Notes: generated from the sequence alone by a model not told the origin. A stretch of 8,836 bases of DNA from J061 sp003695725 [NCBI: Candidatus Schekmanbacteria bacterium] (GCA_003695725.1 RFHX01000324.1:1-8836), one strand, 5' to 3'; positions 1 through 6,330 are shown, counted from the stretch's first letter. Numbers and translations: made by a program.

Positions 1-194
1 GAATTCAGAGTTAAATCAGGGTCGGCAGTGTTAGTTATTTCATTGATGATAGAGATGAAATCCTCTTCTTCCTCTTCTTCAATTTCAAAGTTTTTATAAA
101 GAGAAATTATTTTTTTTTTTGCTTTTTCTTTTTCTGTGAATGAATTTTTATTTTCAAGGAATTTATCTATTCCCTCTATTATCCCTCTTCTCAT
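1..194 (-). CDS. N-terminal fragment of a protein leaving the left edge; possibly GlnE-like adenylyltransferase
   Basis: An open frame starts at ATG 194-192 and runs without a stop to the edge, giving 64 full codons. The start is well bounded: the in-frame codon two positions upstream is TAA (200-198). The peptide begins MRRGIIEGIDKFLENK, has a lysine-rich stretch, then an acidic run of six Glu (about residues 39-44), and ends with NTADPDLTLN. A 'DPD-LALNN-E' pattern of this kind is familiar from the N-terminal region of glutamine synthetase adenylyltransferase (GlnE), which modifies glutamine synthetase in nitrogen control. That match is from memory over about ten residues, so the assignment is tentative; the catalytic nucleotidyltransferase motifs would lie outside the window. 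No strong Shine-Dalgarno is visible; GAGAC lies about 10 nt upstream. It is transcribed divergently from the queDEC operon. Confidence 0.5.
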   Translation of the reverse strand, partial: MRRGIIEGIDKFLENKNSFTEKEKAKKKIISLYKNFEIEEEEEEDFISIINEITNTADPDLTLN

Positions 195-234
195 AGCTTA
201 TCCGTCTCTAATACCCCTAATGTTTTTCTCTTCC

Positions 235-263
235 TTGACATATTATATTGCCTTTGCTACGCT
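235..263 (+). promoter_or_regulatory. Sigma70-type promoter candidate for the queDEC operon
   Basis: A perfect -35 hexamer TTGACA (235-240) is followed after 17 nt by TACGCT (258-263), a 3-of-6 match to the -10 consensus. Transcription would begin near 270, leaving a leader of about 55 nt to the preferred queD start at 325. The ideal -35 and spacing support the call; the weak -10 limits confidence. I see no preQ1 riboswitch-like structure in this leader. Confidence 0.45.
242..247 (-). promoter_or_regulatory. Possible -10 box for the leftward partial gene
   Basis: Read on the minus strand this is a perfect TATAAT, about 48 nt upstream of the leftward ATG at 194. A TTGATA (273-268 on the minus strand) lies 20 nt away, longer than the preferred 16-18 nt, so the -35 is poor. 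The box lies inside the spacer of the rightward promoter. AT-rich DNA makes chance matches common, so this is a weak call. Confidence 0.25.
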
Positions 264-313
264 TTTTTATCAATTAACAGTATTATGAGAGGTGTATTCT
301 GTCAAGATTGTAA

Positions 314-320
314 GAGAAGG
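314..320 (+). promoter_or_regulatory. Ribosome binding site deciding the queD start
   Basis: GAGAAGG ends 4 nt before ATG 325. It favours this start over GTG 292, where the purine-rich run has no spacer. Confidence 0.6.
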
Positions 321-324
321 CAAT

Positions 325-702
325 ATGTATTCAGTGTCAATAAAATTGGATTTTTCATCTGCCCATCAGCTTCGAAATTATAAAGGGAAATGTGAAGCCC
401 TCCATGGACATAATTGGAAGGTAGAAGCGGTGGTCAGTGGAGAGAAACTTAACTCATTGGGAATGCTCATAGATTTTCATGACCTAAAAAAAGAGCTTTC
501 TGCCGTGCTTGAATTGCTTGACCATAAAAATCTCAATGAAACTGAAATTTTTAAGGAAATCAATCCAACGGCAGAGAATATTGCGAACTGGATTTATGAT
601 GAGATGTCTAAGAAAATCAACAATGGTAATATTTCAGTAAGTGAGATTAGAGTATGGGAGAGTGAGCATTCCTGTGCTATGTATTCAGGAAAAAGATGTT
701 AG
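325..702 (+). CDS. queD: 6-carboxy-5,6,7,8-tetrahydropterin synthase QueD
   Basis: QueD converts 7,8-dihydroneopterin triphosphate to 6-carboxytetrahydropterin, the second step to preQ0, in the cytoplasm. From ATG 325 the protein has 125 residues, near the usual 120 or so for the family. Zinc ligands are His14 (in SSAHQL), His27 and His29 (in CEALHGHNW). The catalytic Cys is Cys23 in the C-x3-HGH motif typical of QueD, and the Asp-His pair is Asp66-His67 (LLDHKNLNE). PTAENIA and the C-terminal VWESEH, with the pterin-binding Glu, are also present. I prefer ATG 325 over an in-frame GTG at 292: it has GAGAAGG (314-320) 4 nt upstream and gives the usual family start, whereas GTG 292 has GAGAGG running directly into it. 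The extra 11 codons look like a partial copy of the true start. The stop overlaps queE by 7 nt. Confidence 0.95.
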   Translation: MYSVSIKLDFSSAHQLRNYKGKCEALHGHNWKVEAVVSGEKLNSLGMLIDFHDLKKELSAVLELLDHKNLNETEIFKEINPTAENIANWIYDEMSKKINNGNISVSEIRVWESEHSCAMYSGKRC

Positions 703-1334
703 TAAAAGAGATTTTTTCGAGTATTCAAGGAGAATCCTCTTATAGCGGTATTCCATGTTTCTTTATCAGAACAAGCGGCTGCAATTTGAGATGTAGATGG
801 TGTGATACTGTTTATGCCTATGAAGGAGGAAAAGAATATTCTGTTGATGACCTTGAGACATATGTAAGAGAAAGCGCCTTCCCTCTTGTATCTCTTACAG
901 GAGGTGAACCTCTTCTACAAGAAGATTCCATTTCATTTCTTACCCGTATAGCATCGATGAGAGATAAAATAGTTTTGCTTGAAACAAATGGGAGTATATC
1001 TTTAAAAGATGTCGACGAAAGGGTAATTAAAGTAGTTGATGTTAAATGCCCATCAAGTGGAGAGGCAAAAAGTTTTCTGAATGAGAATTTGTCATATCTT
1101 GGAAAAAAGGATGAACTGAAATTTGTTATTGCTGATAGAGAAGATTATGAGTGGGCAACGAATTTTATTGAAAAAAATAAAGCCAGTAATTTATGCAAGA
1201 TACTTTACTCTCCTATAATCGATAAAATGGATATGTCAAAATTAGTCCAATGGATATTAGATGATAAATTGAATGTGAGGTTTCAAATACAGCTTCATAA
1301 AATTATTTGGAAAAAGGGAAAAAGAGGTGTCTAA
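696..1334 (+). CDS. queE: 7-carboxy-7-deazaguanine synthase QueE (radical SAM)
   Basis: QueE uses S-adenosylmethionine and a [4Fe-4S] cluster to contract 6-carboxytetrahydropterin to 7-carboxy-7-deazaguanine, the substrate of QueC. The 212-residue protein is normal for the family. It opens with EIFSSIQGESSYSGIPCFFI, the usual QueE N-terminus, followed by the cluster motif Cys29-x3-Cys33-x2-Cys36 (the form C-x3-C-x2-C). The SAM-binding TGGEP is at residues 68-72, ETNGS at 96-100, DVKCPSSGE at about 115-123, and the C-terminal QLHKIIW at 199-205. AGGA (687-690) lies 5 nt before the ATG. The start lies inside the end of queD (7 nt overlap), which suggests translational coupling. Its stop TAA shares one base with the queC ATG. 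No key residue appears to be missing. Confidence 0.96.
   Translation: MLVKEIFSSIQGESSYSGIPCFFIRTSGCNLRCRWCDTVYAYEGGKEYSVDDLETYVRESAFPLVSLTGGEPLLQEDSISFLTRIASMRDKIVLLETNGSISLKDVDERVIKVVDVKCPSSGEAKSFLNENLSYLGKKDELKFVIADREDYEWATNFIEKNKASNLCKILYSPIIDKMDMSKLVQWILDDKLNVRFQIQLHKIIWKKGKRGV
1323..1329 (+). promoter_or_regulatory. Ribosome binding site deciding the queC start
   Basis: AGAGGTG lies within the last codons of queE, about 5 nt before ATG 1334. It supports that ATG over the in-frame TTG at 1307, which would put the site inside the coding sequence. Confidence 0.6.
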
Positions 1335-2038
1335 TGCACAATAAGAGAGATGAAAAAGCAGTTGTCCTATTGAGTGGAGGATTGGATTCTGCTACAGTTG
1401 CAGCTATTGCCAAAGATGAAGGTTATGATATTTATGCATTAACTTTTTTGTATGGGCAAATGCATAGCATTGAAATTGAATCGGCAAAAAAGATTGCAGC
1501 CTTTTTAGATGTTGAAAATCATATGATTATAGAATTGCCCCTTGGTAGCTTTGCAAACTCAAGCCTAACAGGCGTCGGTAAAATCCCTATGGGTAGAAAT
1601 ATGAATGAAATCAGTTCAGGGATTCCTTCCACATATGTACCGGGGAGAAATATTATTTTTCTTTCTTATGCAGTAAGTTATGCAGAGTCGATTGGCGCAA
1701 ACAATGTGTTTATAGGAGTCAATAGCATCGATTTTAGCGGATATCCTGACTGTAGACAGGAATTCATTGATGCTTTCCAAAAGGCGGTTGATACAGGGAC
1801 GAAAGCAGGTGTAGAAGGCAAAAAAGGAATCCGAATAAGGGCTCCTTTGATAAACTTGAGCAAAAGAGAAATTATTGAAAAAGGATTGTCTCTTAATCTT
1901 GATTATTCCTTAACACACAGTTGCTATTCCCCAAAAGAAAATGGAATGCCTTGCGGAAAGTGCGACAGTTGTATAATCCGCAGTAATGCTTTTAAGGAAA
2001 TTGGGATAGATGACCCATTAATAATGTTGTTTTCATAA
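1334..2038 (+). CDS. queC: 7-cyano-7-deazaguanine synthase QueC
   Basis: QueC is an ATP-dependent ligase of the PP-loop family that converts 7-carboxy-7-deazaguanine and ammonia to preQ0. From ATG 1334 it has 234 residues, typical for QueC. The PP-loop pyrophosphatase motif SGGLDS is at residues 14-19. TYVPGRN is at 100-106, and the family block GVNSIDFSGYPDCR is at 128-141. The C-terminal structural zinc site is Cys197, Cys207, Cys210 and Cys213, in HSCYSP and PCGKCDSC. The start codon overlaps the queE stop as TAATG, with AGAGGTG just upstream. An in-frame TTG at 1307 would add nine residues (EKGKKRCL and its start) that are not part of the family, so I reject it. The next gene begins 15 nt after the stop. 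Together with queD and queE this makes a complete route from dihydroneopterin triphosphate to preQ0; GTP cyclohydrolase is not in the window. Confidence 0.96.
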   Translation: MHNKRDEKAVVLLSGGLDSATVAAIAKDEGYDIYALTFLYGQMHSIEIESAKKIAAFLDVENHMIIELPLGSFANSSLTGVGKIPMGRNMNEISSGIPSTYVPGRNIIFLSYAVSYAESIGANNVFIGVNSIDFSGYPDCRQEFIDAFQKAVDTGTKAGVEGKKGIRIRAPLINLSKREIIEKGLSLNLDYSLTHSCYSPKENGMPCGKCDSCIIRSNAFKEIGIDDPLIMLFS

Positions 2039-2053
2039 GGAGATGAAGTTTCT

Positions 2054-3676
2054 ATGAGCAAGGAGAAGAATATCAAGAAAGAGAAAGTAAAAGATTGCAT
2101 TAAAAATTTGAATGAAATGTTTTTGCCTTATTTAAAGGATGAAGATAAAAATCCCCAAATTGGAGGTGTTGAAGAGAGATGGATATATGAGTTGTCTTCC
2201 GGTGAAGAAATAGTCGTTGAAGCTGCTGTAAAATTGCTTGAGAAATCTGACAGTAAATCCTTTTGGCGAATTGTTGATATTATGTGCCAGTTGAGGCTGA
2301 TAATGTGCAATGAAATTTTGAATCAATTATTGTCTAAGGAAAAACTTGATGAGGTAAAAAGGGTAATTTGTGCAGATTTTTTGATAAGAGTATGGGGATT
2401 AGAATTTGAAAAACTTCCTGAAAAGATAAAAAGTATCATCCGGTTTAAGAAGGAGATATTGAAATTTAATAATTCCTCTGAAAGTCATGACAGGGAACTT
2501 TTGAAAGAATTGATTCACGGACTTACAGATAAAGAACTATATTCAGGTTTACTCTTAGCTGCCAAGGAAGTCAAAGCAGATGAATTAATTACATCTATTG
2601 AACCTCTAATAGGCATATCTGACAAATTCGAACTGGTCCTTATCAAACTATTGCCTGAAATATCTCCTGAATCCTCCATTTCATTGTTTGAAAAAATATA
2701 TGCAGAGAATGAGAACAAAAAAATTAGAAAGGAGATAAATAAGGCGGTATATAAATTTAAGAAAAGCGGATTTGCAGTTGATGAGGAAAAGTTTAAGGAA
2801 GAGAAAAGAAATCCTATGCTTTCAGGGAGAGTTGAAACAGGTGGTTATGTAAGCGCAATGATGGATGGAGGGAATATTCAACTTATTGTATTTTATATTC
2901 ATCATACCGTTAAAGGATATCATTTATTTACCGCTCTTAGGTCAATGAAAGAAGGATTGGTTGACTTTTCCGCAACCAAGGTATCCAAGAAAGGAATAAA
3001 AAAATACATTGACTACATAAGAAATGAGCGAAGAACTCCTGTTTTTCAAGTAAGCGCAGAGCACTGTCGTTATCTTCTTGATGAGAGTGTCAAAATCAGA
3101 AAATCAAAGGGAAAAGACTTGAATAGACAATATGAGAGATGGAAAGACTTTATCGTTGAACATATCGAATGTCCATGTAAAGCTGAAATATACAAGTATT
3201 TTGATGAAAATGACATTGACAAAAATTGTATTGATTCAATTGTTGGGCAGATGAATCCTCAAGAGATTTTGGCGCTTTATCTTATTGAGGACGAGGATAT
3301 TGTCTCACTGTATAAAAAATATAATGAAATAGAGAAAAGCGGCATCATATTGAATGAGACACTAAAAAAAGAAGTTTCAGAGGAAAGAATAAAAAACTTA
3401 GTAGAGGAATTTTTTACTGACGAAAGAAGGCAAATTATCGTGAGGAAACTGGAGGAGTTATCACTTCTGCTTTTTCTGATGGGACAAAAAGATGAATCGA
3501 AGAAATTTCTCACTCTGGCAATTGATGCGGCTTCCGTATCTAAAAGCTCAGAGTCATTATTTCTAAAGAGGCTTATGGAAGAATCGCTTGAAAGTTATAG
3601 ATTAGAATATGAAGCACGAAAAAAGGAAGAAGAAGGGCCTTCTTTAATAGTCAATCCATATAACGATAAGAGATAG
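2054..3676 (+). CDS. Uncharacterised 540-residue helical protein, last gene of the queDEC operon
   Basis: I do not recognise a named family. The protein is lysine- and glutamate-rich, with no signal peptide or membrane segment, so it is probably cytoplasmic. Residues about 35-240 read as successive amphipathic helices, suggestive of HEAT/ARM-like alpha solenoid repeats. Residues about 258-330 form a distinct block of beta character (ETGGYVSAMMDGGNIQLIVF, then GLVDFSATKVSKKGIKKYI). It is followed by a helical part with VSAEHCRYLLDESVKIRK (333-350), ECPCKAEIYKYF (372-383, with two Cys) and, at about 456-520, further helices rich in Leu. The tail ends SLIVNPYNDKR. AAGGAGATGA begins at the queC stop, and its GGAG core is 11 nt before ATG 2054, a rather long spacing. 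The 15-nt gap after queC suggests co-transcription. A role linked to deazaguanine metabolism is possible from position only; nothing in the sequence shows an enzyme active site. Confidence 0.85.
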   Translation: MSKEKNIKKEKVKDCIKNLNEMFLPYLKDEDKNPQIGGVEERWIYELSSGEEIVVEAAVKLLEKSDSKSFWRIVDIMCQLRLIMCNEILNQLLSKEKLDEVKRVICADFLIRVWGLEFEKLPEKIKSIIRFKKEILKFNNSSESHDRELLKELIHGLTDKELYSGLLLAAKEVKADELITSIEPLIGISDKFELVLIKLLPEISPESSISLFEKIYAENENKKIRKEINKAVYKFKKSGFAVDEEKFKEEKRNPMLSGRVETGGYVSAMMDGGNIQLIVFYIHHTVKGYHLFTALRSMKEGLVDFSATKVSKKGIKKYIDYIRNERRTPVFQVSAEHCRYLLDESVKIRKSKGKDLNRQYERWKDFIVEHIECPCKAEIYKYFDENDIDKNCIDSIVGQMNPQEILALYLIEDEDIVSLYKKYNEIEKSGIILNETLKKEVSEERIKNLVEEFFTDERRQIIVRKLEELSLLLFLMGQKDESKKFLTLAIDAASVSKSSESLFLKRLMEESLESYRLEYEARKKEEEGPSLIVNPYNDKR

Positions 3677-3710
3677 TTGTTACGCTGTGTTTCAGGAAAT
3701 GAGCAATGGA

Positions 3711-3905
3711 TTATTTTTCATCAGTTGGTTTCTTTGTTGTCTCATCAGATTCATTGCCGGAATTGTCTAATTCTTTCATAGATTTTTTGAAGTTTTTAAT
3801 TCCTTTGCCAAGCCCTTCTCCTATTTCGGGAAGCTTTCTTGCCCCGAAGATGAGAAAAGCAATGAGAAGGATTATAATCAATTCCTGCATTCCAAGACCA
3901 AACAT
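3711..3905 (-). CDS. tatA: Twin-arginine translocase subunit TatA/TatE family
   Basis: TatA oligomers form the protein-conducting part of the Tat system, which exports folded proteins across the inner membrane together with TatC. The 64-residue protein has the family architecture: a very short N-terminus, one membrane helix at about residues 7-20 ([13 protein letters not shown]) with a polar Glu8 early in the helix, the FG hinge at 20-21, then [20 protein letters not shown], the amphipathic helix lying along the membrane, and a charged, disordered tail. The length and the sequence after the hinge fit TatA/TatE better than the longer TatB. Its ATG has an excellent Shine-Dalgarno, AAAGGAGGA, with GGAGG 6 nt from the start. 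The gene stands alone between convergent and divergent neighbours; tatC is not nearby. The stop is 34 nt from the end of the 540-residue gene on the other strand. Confidence 0.92.
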   Translation of the reverse strand: MFGLGMQELIIILLIAFLIFGARKLPEIGEGLGKGIKNFKKSMKELDNSGNESDETTKKPTDEK

Positions 3906-3910
3906 TTCAT

Positions 3911-3919
3911 TCCTCCTTT
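3911..3919 (-). promoter_or_regulatory. Strong ribosome binding site of tatA
   Basis: On the minus strand this reads AAAGGAGGA, a near-complete anti-16S complement, 5 nt before the tatA ATG. It is the strongest such site in the window and implies high translation. Confidence 0.8.
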
Positions 3920-3941
3920 GAAGTAAAGAGCCTCAATTATG

Positions 3942-3969
3942 ATAATATAGATTATGACCGAAATGTCAA
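3942..3969 (-). promoter_or_regulatory. Sigma70-type promoter of tatA
   Basis: Read on the minus strand: perfect -35 TTGACA (3969-3964), a 16-nt spacer, and -10 TATTAT (3947-3942), a 5-of-6 match. The start of transcription would be near 3935, about 30 nt before the tatA ATG and just upstream of its ribosome binding site. Confidence 0.6.
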
Positions 3970-3984
3970 TTTATGTTTTAACTC

Positions 3985-4006
3985 GATAAATGATAAAATT
4001 GATAAA
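3985..4006 (+). repeat. Three closely spaced GATAAA repeats, including a possible extended -10 box
   Basis: GATAAA occurs at 3985-3990, 3992-3997 and 4001-4006. The middle copy lies within TGATAAAAT (3991-3999), which fits an extended -10 promoter (TG-n-TATAAT type, one mismatch); the -35 region at suitable spacing (TTATGT) is poor. If it is used, transcription would begin only about 9 nt before the acetyltransferase ATG. The repeats may simply reflect AT-rich DNA. Confidence 0.3.
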
Positions 4007-4014
4007 AATTTATT

Positions 4015-4476
4015 ATGGATATGGAAAAGGGAAGAAAAGAGAGATTGAAATGTTATGTAGTTGACAATGAAAAGGAAATGAATGCTTGTTTCAATATTCG
4101 TAAGAGTGTTTTTGTTGATGAATTAAAGATGTTTGAAGAAAGCGATGTCGATTCATTTGATGAAGAAGCGGTACATATAGCAGTTTCTGATGAATCGGGA
4201 ATTATTGGGACAGTTAGGGTTTATAAAGATAAAAAGGGAAATTGGTTTGGTGGACGCCTGGCGGTAAGAAAAGGGAAGAGACATGGTATTGCAGGAAGAC
4301 TTCTGGTGAAGAAAGCAGAAGATATTGCACTTAAAAATGGTGCCCATACTCTTTTCGCATTGGTGCAAAAGAAAAATGTAAATTTTTTTAAAAAGTTGAA
4401 GTGGGAAGTAAAAGAAGGTCCTTTTGAATATTATGGCATCCTGCACTATCTAATGAAGACAAAACTTGATAAATGA
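4015..4476 (+). CDS. GNAT-family N-acetyltransferase, MSMEG_0567/Sll0786-like
   Basis: GNAT enzymes transfer an acetyl group from acetyl-CoA to an amine; the substrate here is unknown. The 153-residue protein shows the fold in order: FNIRKSVFVDE (about residues 26-36), VHIAVSDESGIIGTVRVY (53-70), and the acetyl-CoA loop of motif A around RLAVRKGKRHGIAGRLL (81-97; R/Q-x-x-G-x-A form at Arg89-Ala93), then helix AEDIALKNGA. The C-terminal part VQKKNVNFFKKLKWE and GPFEYYGILHYLM fits a subgroup I know as MSMEG_0567/Sll0786, originally described from nitrogen-starvation clusters, which has the same 'F.RLGW....P.EY.G..H' ending. That placement is from memory. No Shine-Dalgarno precedes ATG 4015, and ATG 4021 or TTG 4045 are alternatives; the conserved fold begins only near residue 12. 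The stop lies 9 nt from the convergent sensor gene. The companion genes of the nitrogen-starvation cluster are absent. Confidence 0.88.
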   Translation: MDMEKGRKERLKCYVVDNEKEMNACFNIRKSVFVDELKMFEESDVDSFDEEAVHIAVSDESGIIGTVRVYKDKKGNWFGGRLAVRKGKRHGIAGRLLVKKAEDIALKNGAHTLFALVQKKNVNFFKKLKWEVKEGPFEYYGILHYLMKTKLDK

Positions 4477-4485
4477 GAAAAATGT

Positions 4486-6123
4486 TTATTTCTTATCCTT
4501 TGTAATATCAAGAGTAGCTATGTAACAGCTAATCTCTCCGTTGCCGTTGGAAATAACATTGACGAACCTTTTGATCTTTTTACGAATTCCATCTTTACGA
4601 ATAATATTATATGTAATTTGGAATTCCTTGGTTCCATTTTTGATATTCTCATTTATCGTTTTCATTATGTCATCACGCTCTTCAGGAACTATGAATTTTG
4701 AGAGAGTTTCTCTTGTAACTTCATCTTTGCTAATTCCATATATTTCACATATTTTTTTATTGCAATAAACCAATTTTCCCTTTTCTATTATTGTAATTCC
4801 AATTGATAGGTTTTCAGCTAAGTTTTTGAAGCGATTTTCGCTTTCAACTAATTTGGACTCTGACCTTTTTCTTTCACTTATATCTCTTGCAATATTCAAG
4901 ATCATTGTTTTGCCTTTGATTTTTATAGGAAAGGATCTAATTTCGATAGGTAGATAGGTACCGTTTTTCCGTTTCAATGTAAACTCTGTTGGACCTGCAG
5001 GCATTCCCAGAGTAGTCTTTCCTAACATTTCAATGGCTTTTGGTATCTGATCGGCGGAGAGCATATCTGTTTCTATGAAATTGATTCCTTTCAGCTCCTC
5101 TCTATCATAGCCGGATATCTTTTCAGCTTCAAGGTTCCCATCAATAAAATTTCCAGACTGGTCTGTAAGATAATAAGCATCAGGTGCATATTCAAAAAGC
5201 AGTTTTAATCGTTCTTCATTTTCCTTTAATTGTTCTTCAGTCTGTTTTCGAGCTGTTATGTCTCTTCCCACAGATTGAATTTCCAAAATTCTTCCTTTCT
5301 TATCAAAAATTCCCCTATCAATCCATTGAATCCAAAGTGTTTGTGAATCATCTTTTTTTATTTCTCTTTCGCTAATTTCATAAGGATTGTCAGGATTCAG
5401 ACGGGCGATAATTTCATTGATTTTCTTCGATTCATTTTTATCAAAAAAAGTAAGATAGTTTATATCAGATAAAGGAATATTTTCGATTTTAAAAAAATTC
5501 ATAAAGCGCAAATTCGCATAGATAATCTTTCCGTCAGGCAGCCATCTAACTATCATTTCTTCCTGACTTTCTATTATAGCTCTGTATTCTTCTCTACTTT
5601 TGATAAGTTCTTTTTCAATATTTAATCTTTCCATTTCAGTTGATGTGCGGACAGCAAAGATTTTTAGGATAGATTCTGCAATATTTACATCTTTTATGAT
5701 TTTTGTATGGACCAAGCCCATTACCCCAATTGGCAATCTTTTTGAATCAAACAATGGAATTCCGACATAGCCTTCTGCATTCATTTCTTTTAATATTCTA
5801 TCTTTTGGAAATAATGACTGGATATTTTTCGGATAAGAACAAAGTTTTTTACCGACTACATTTTCACAGGGCGTATCCTTCAACAAGTATTCGAAATTTT
5901 CAATGGCTTTACCTCTTTTGGAAACGGCAAGAGTTTTGATTTTTTCTGATTCTTTATCTATGAGCATTCCTATAAATGCGTAATCCACATTCAACATTTC
6001 TGTTAAGATTTTGACCACTTGTACAAAAAAATTTTCACCGGTAATCTTTGAGAGCGTTTCTGCAAGATAATGGAGAGATAGGTCGACTATCTTTTTTTCC
6101 AATCTTTCTTTTGCAACTGCCAT
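4486..6123 (-). CDS. GAF-PAS-PAS-PAS sensory protein without an output domain
   Basis: The protein has 545 residues and no membrane segment, so it is probably cytoplasmic. Residues about 16-166 form a GAF domain with TPCENVVGKKLCSYPKNIQS (84-103) and GYVGIPLFDS (118-127). Three PAS-PAC units follow at about 175-294, 300-420 and 425-541, each ending in the typical DIT/DIS motif (GRDIT 286-290, ARDIS 412-415 region, LDIT 538-541). The chain stops four residues after the last DIT. There is no HisKA, HATPase, GGDEF, EAL, REC or DNA-binding domain, so the output must be by protein interaction or be lost. Residues 101-290 align without gaps to the neighbouring hybrid kinase (about 49% identity by hand count), and residues 427-541 to that kinase's second PAS (about 43%). 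ATG 6123 is bounded by an in-frame TGA at 6129-6127 but lacks a Shine-Dalgarno. It lies downstream of the kinase on the same strand. Confidence 0.88.
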   Translation of the reverse strand: MAVAKERLEKKIVDLSLHYLAETLSKITGENFFVQVVKILTEMLNVDYAFIGMLIDKESEKIKTLAVSKRGKAIENFEYLLKDTPCENVVGKKLCSYPKNIQSLFPKDRILKEMNAEGYVGIPLFDSKRLPIGVMGLVHTKIIKDVNIAESILKIFAVRTSTEMERLNIEKELIKSREEYRAIIESQEEMIVRWLPDGKIIYANLRFMNFFKIENIPLSDINYLTFFDKNESKKINEIIARLNPDNPYEISEREIKKDDSQTLWIQWIDRGIFDKKGRILEIQSVGRDITARKQTEEQLKENEERLKLLFEYAPDAYYLTDQSGNFIDGNLEAEKISGYDREELKGINFIETDMLSADQIPKAIEMLGKTTLGMPAGPTEFTLKRKNGTYLPIEIRSFPIKIKGKTMILNIARDISERKRSESKLVESENRFKNLAENLSIGITIIEKGKLVYCNKKICEIYGISKDEVTRETLSKFIVPEERDDIMKTINENIKNGTKEFQITYNIIRKDGIRKKIKRFVNVISNGNGEISCYIATLDITKDKK

Positions 6124-6330
6124 ATGTCAAAATTGATAATTAAATTGAATTTTGGTCTCTTTTTAAAAAGGAAAATCCTCTGCCAAAAGAACGAAAAAAT
6201 AATTTGTTCAAAATTTATTCGATAACTATTTTTTTTTCTTAAGAAATTATTGATTTGTTTCAAGGGAGAAAATTATTTGGATTCTGTGGCTAATTTCTTT
6301 GTCGAAACTTGTTGAAAATTTTGGTTATTT
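6124..6330 (-). other. AT-rich spacer between the two sensory genes
   Basis: This 207-nt gap has no open frame of note and no clear rho-independent terminator. It contains two perfect 12-bp palindromes, CTTTTTAAAAAG (6159-6170) and TTTCTTAAGAAA (6235-6246). They are mostly A and T and may be chance. I could not find a convincing promoter for the downstream gene, although the length of the gap allows one. Confidence 0.4.

Noticed and set aside
109-120. Run of T residues as a terminator tail
   Set aside because: It lies inside the leftward coding frame, where it encodes lysines, and has no stem-loop before it.
292-324. GTG at 292 as the queD start
   Set aside because: The purine-rich run abuts the GTG without a spacer, and the family N-terminus matches ATG 325, which has GAGAAGG at good spacing.
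195-324. preQ1 riboswitch before queD
   Set aside because: I looked for a short C-rich, A-rich-tailed H-type pseudoknot aptamer and found none on the plus strand.
1307-1333. TTG at 1307 as the queC start
   Set aside because: ATG 1334 has AGAGGTG at proper spacing and overlaps the queE stop as TAATG. The extra residues do not fit QueC.
325-3676. 7-deazaguanine DNA-modification (dpd) island
   Set aside because: queDEC can serve such systems, but no dpd gene, restriction gene or mobility gene is present; an ordinary preQ0/queuosine operon is the simpler reading.
3706-3921. 71-codon open frame on the plus strand
   Set aside because: It is the antisense shadow of tatA, which has a clear family match, a promoter and a strong ribosome binding site on the minus strand.
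4153-4446. 97-codon open frame on the minus strand
   Set aside because: It is antisense to the acetyltransferase, with no ribosome binding site or recognisable domain.
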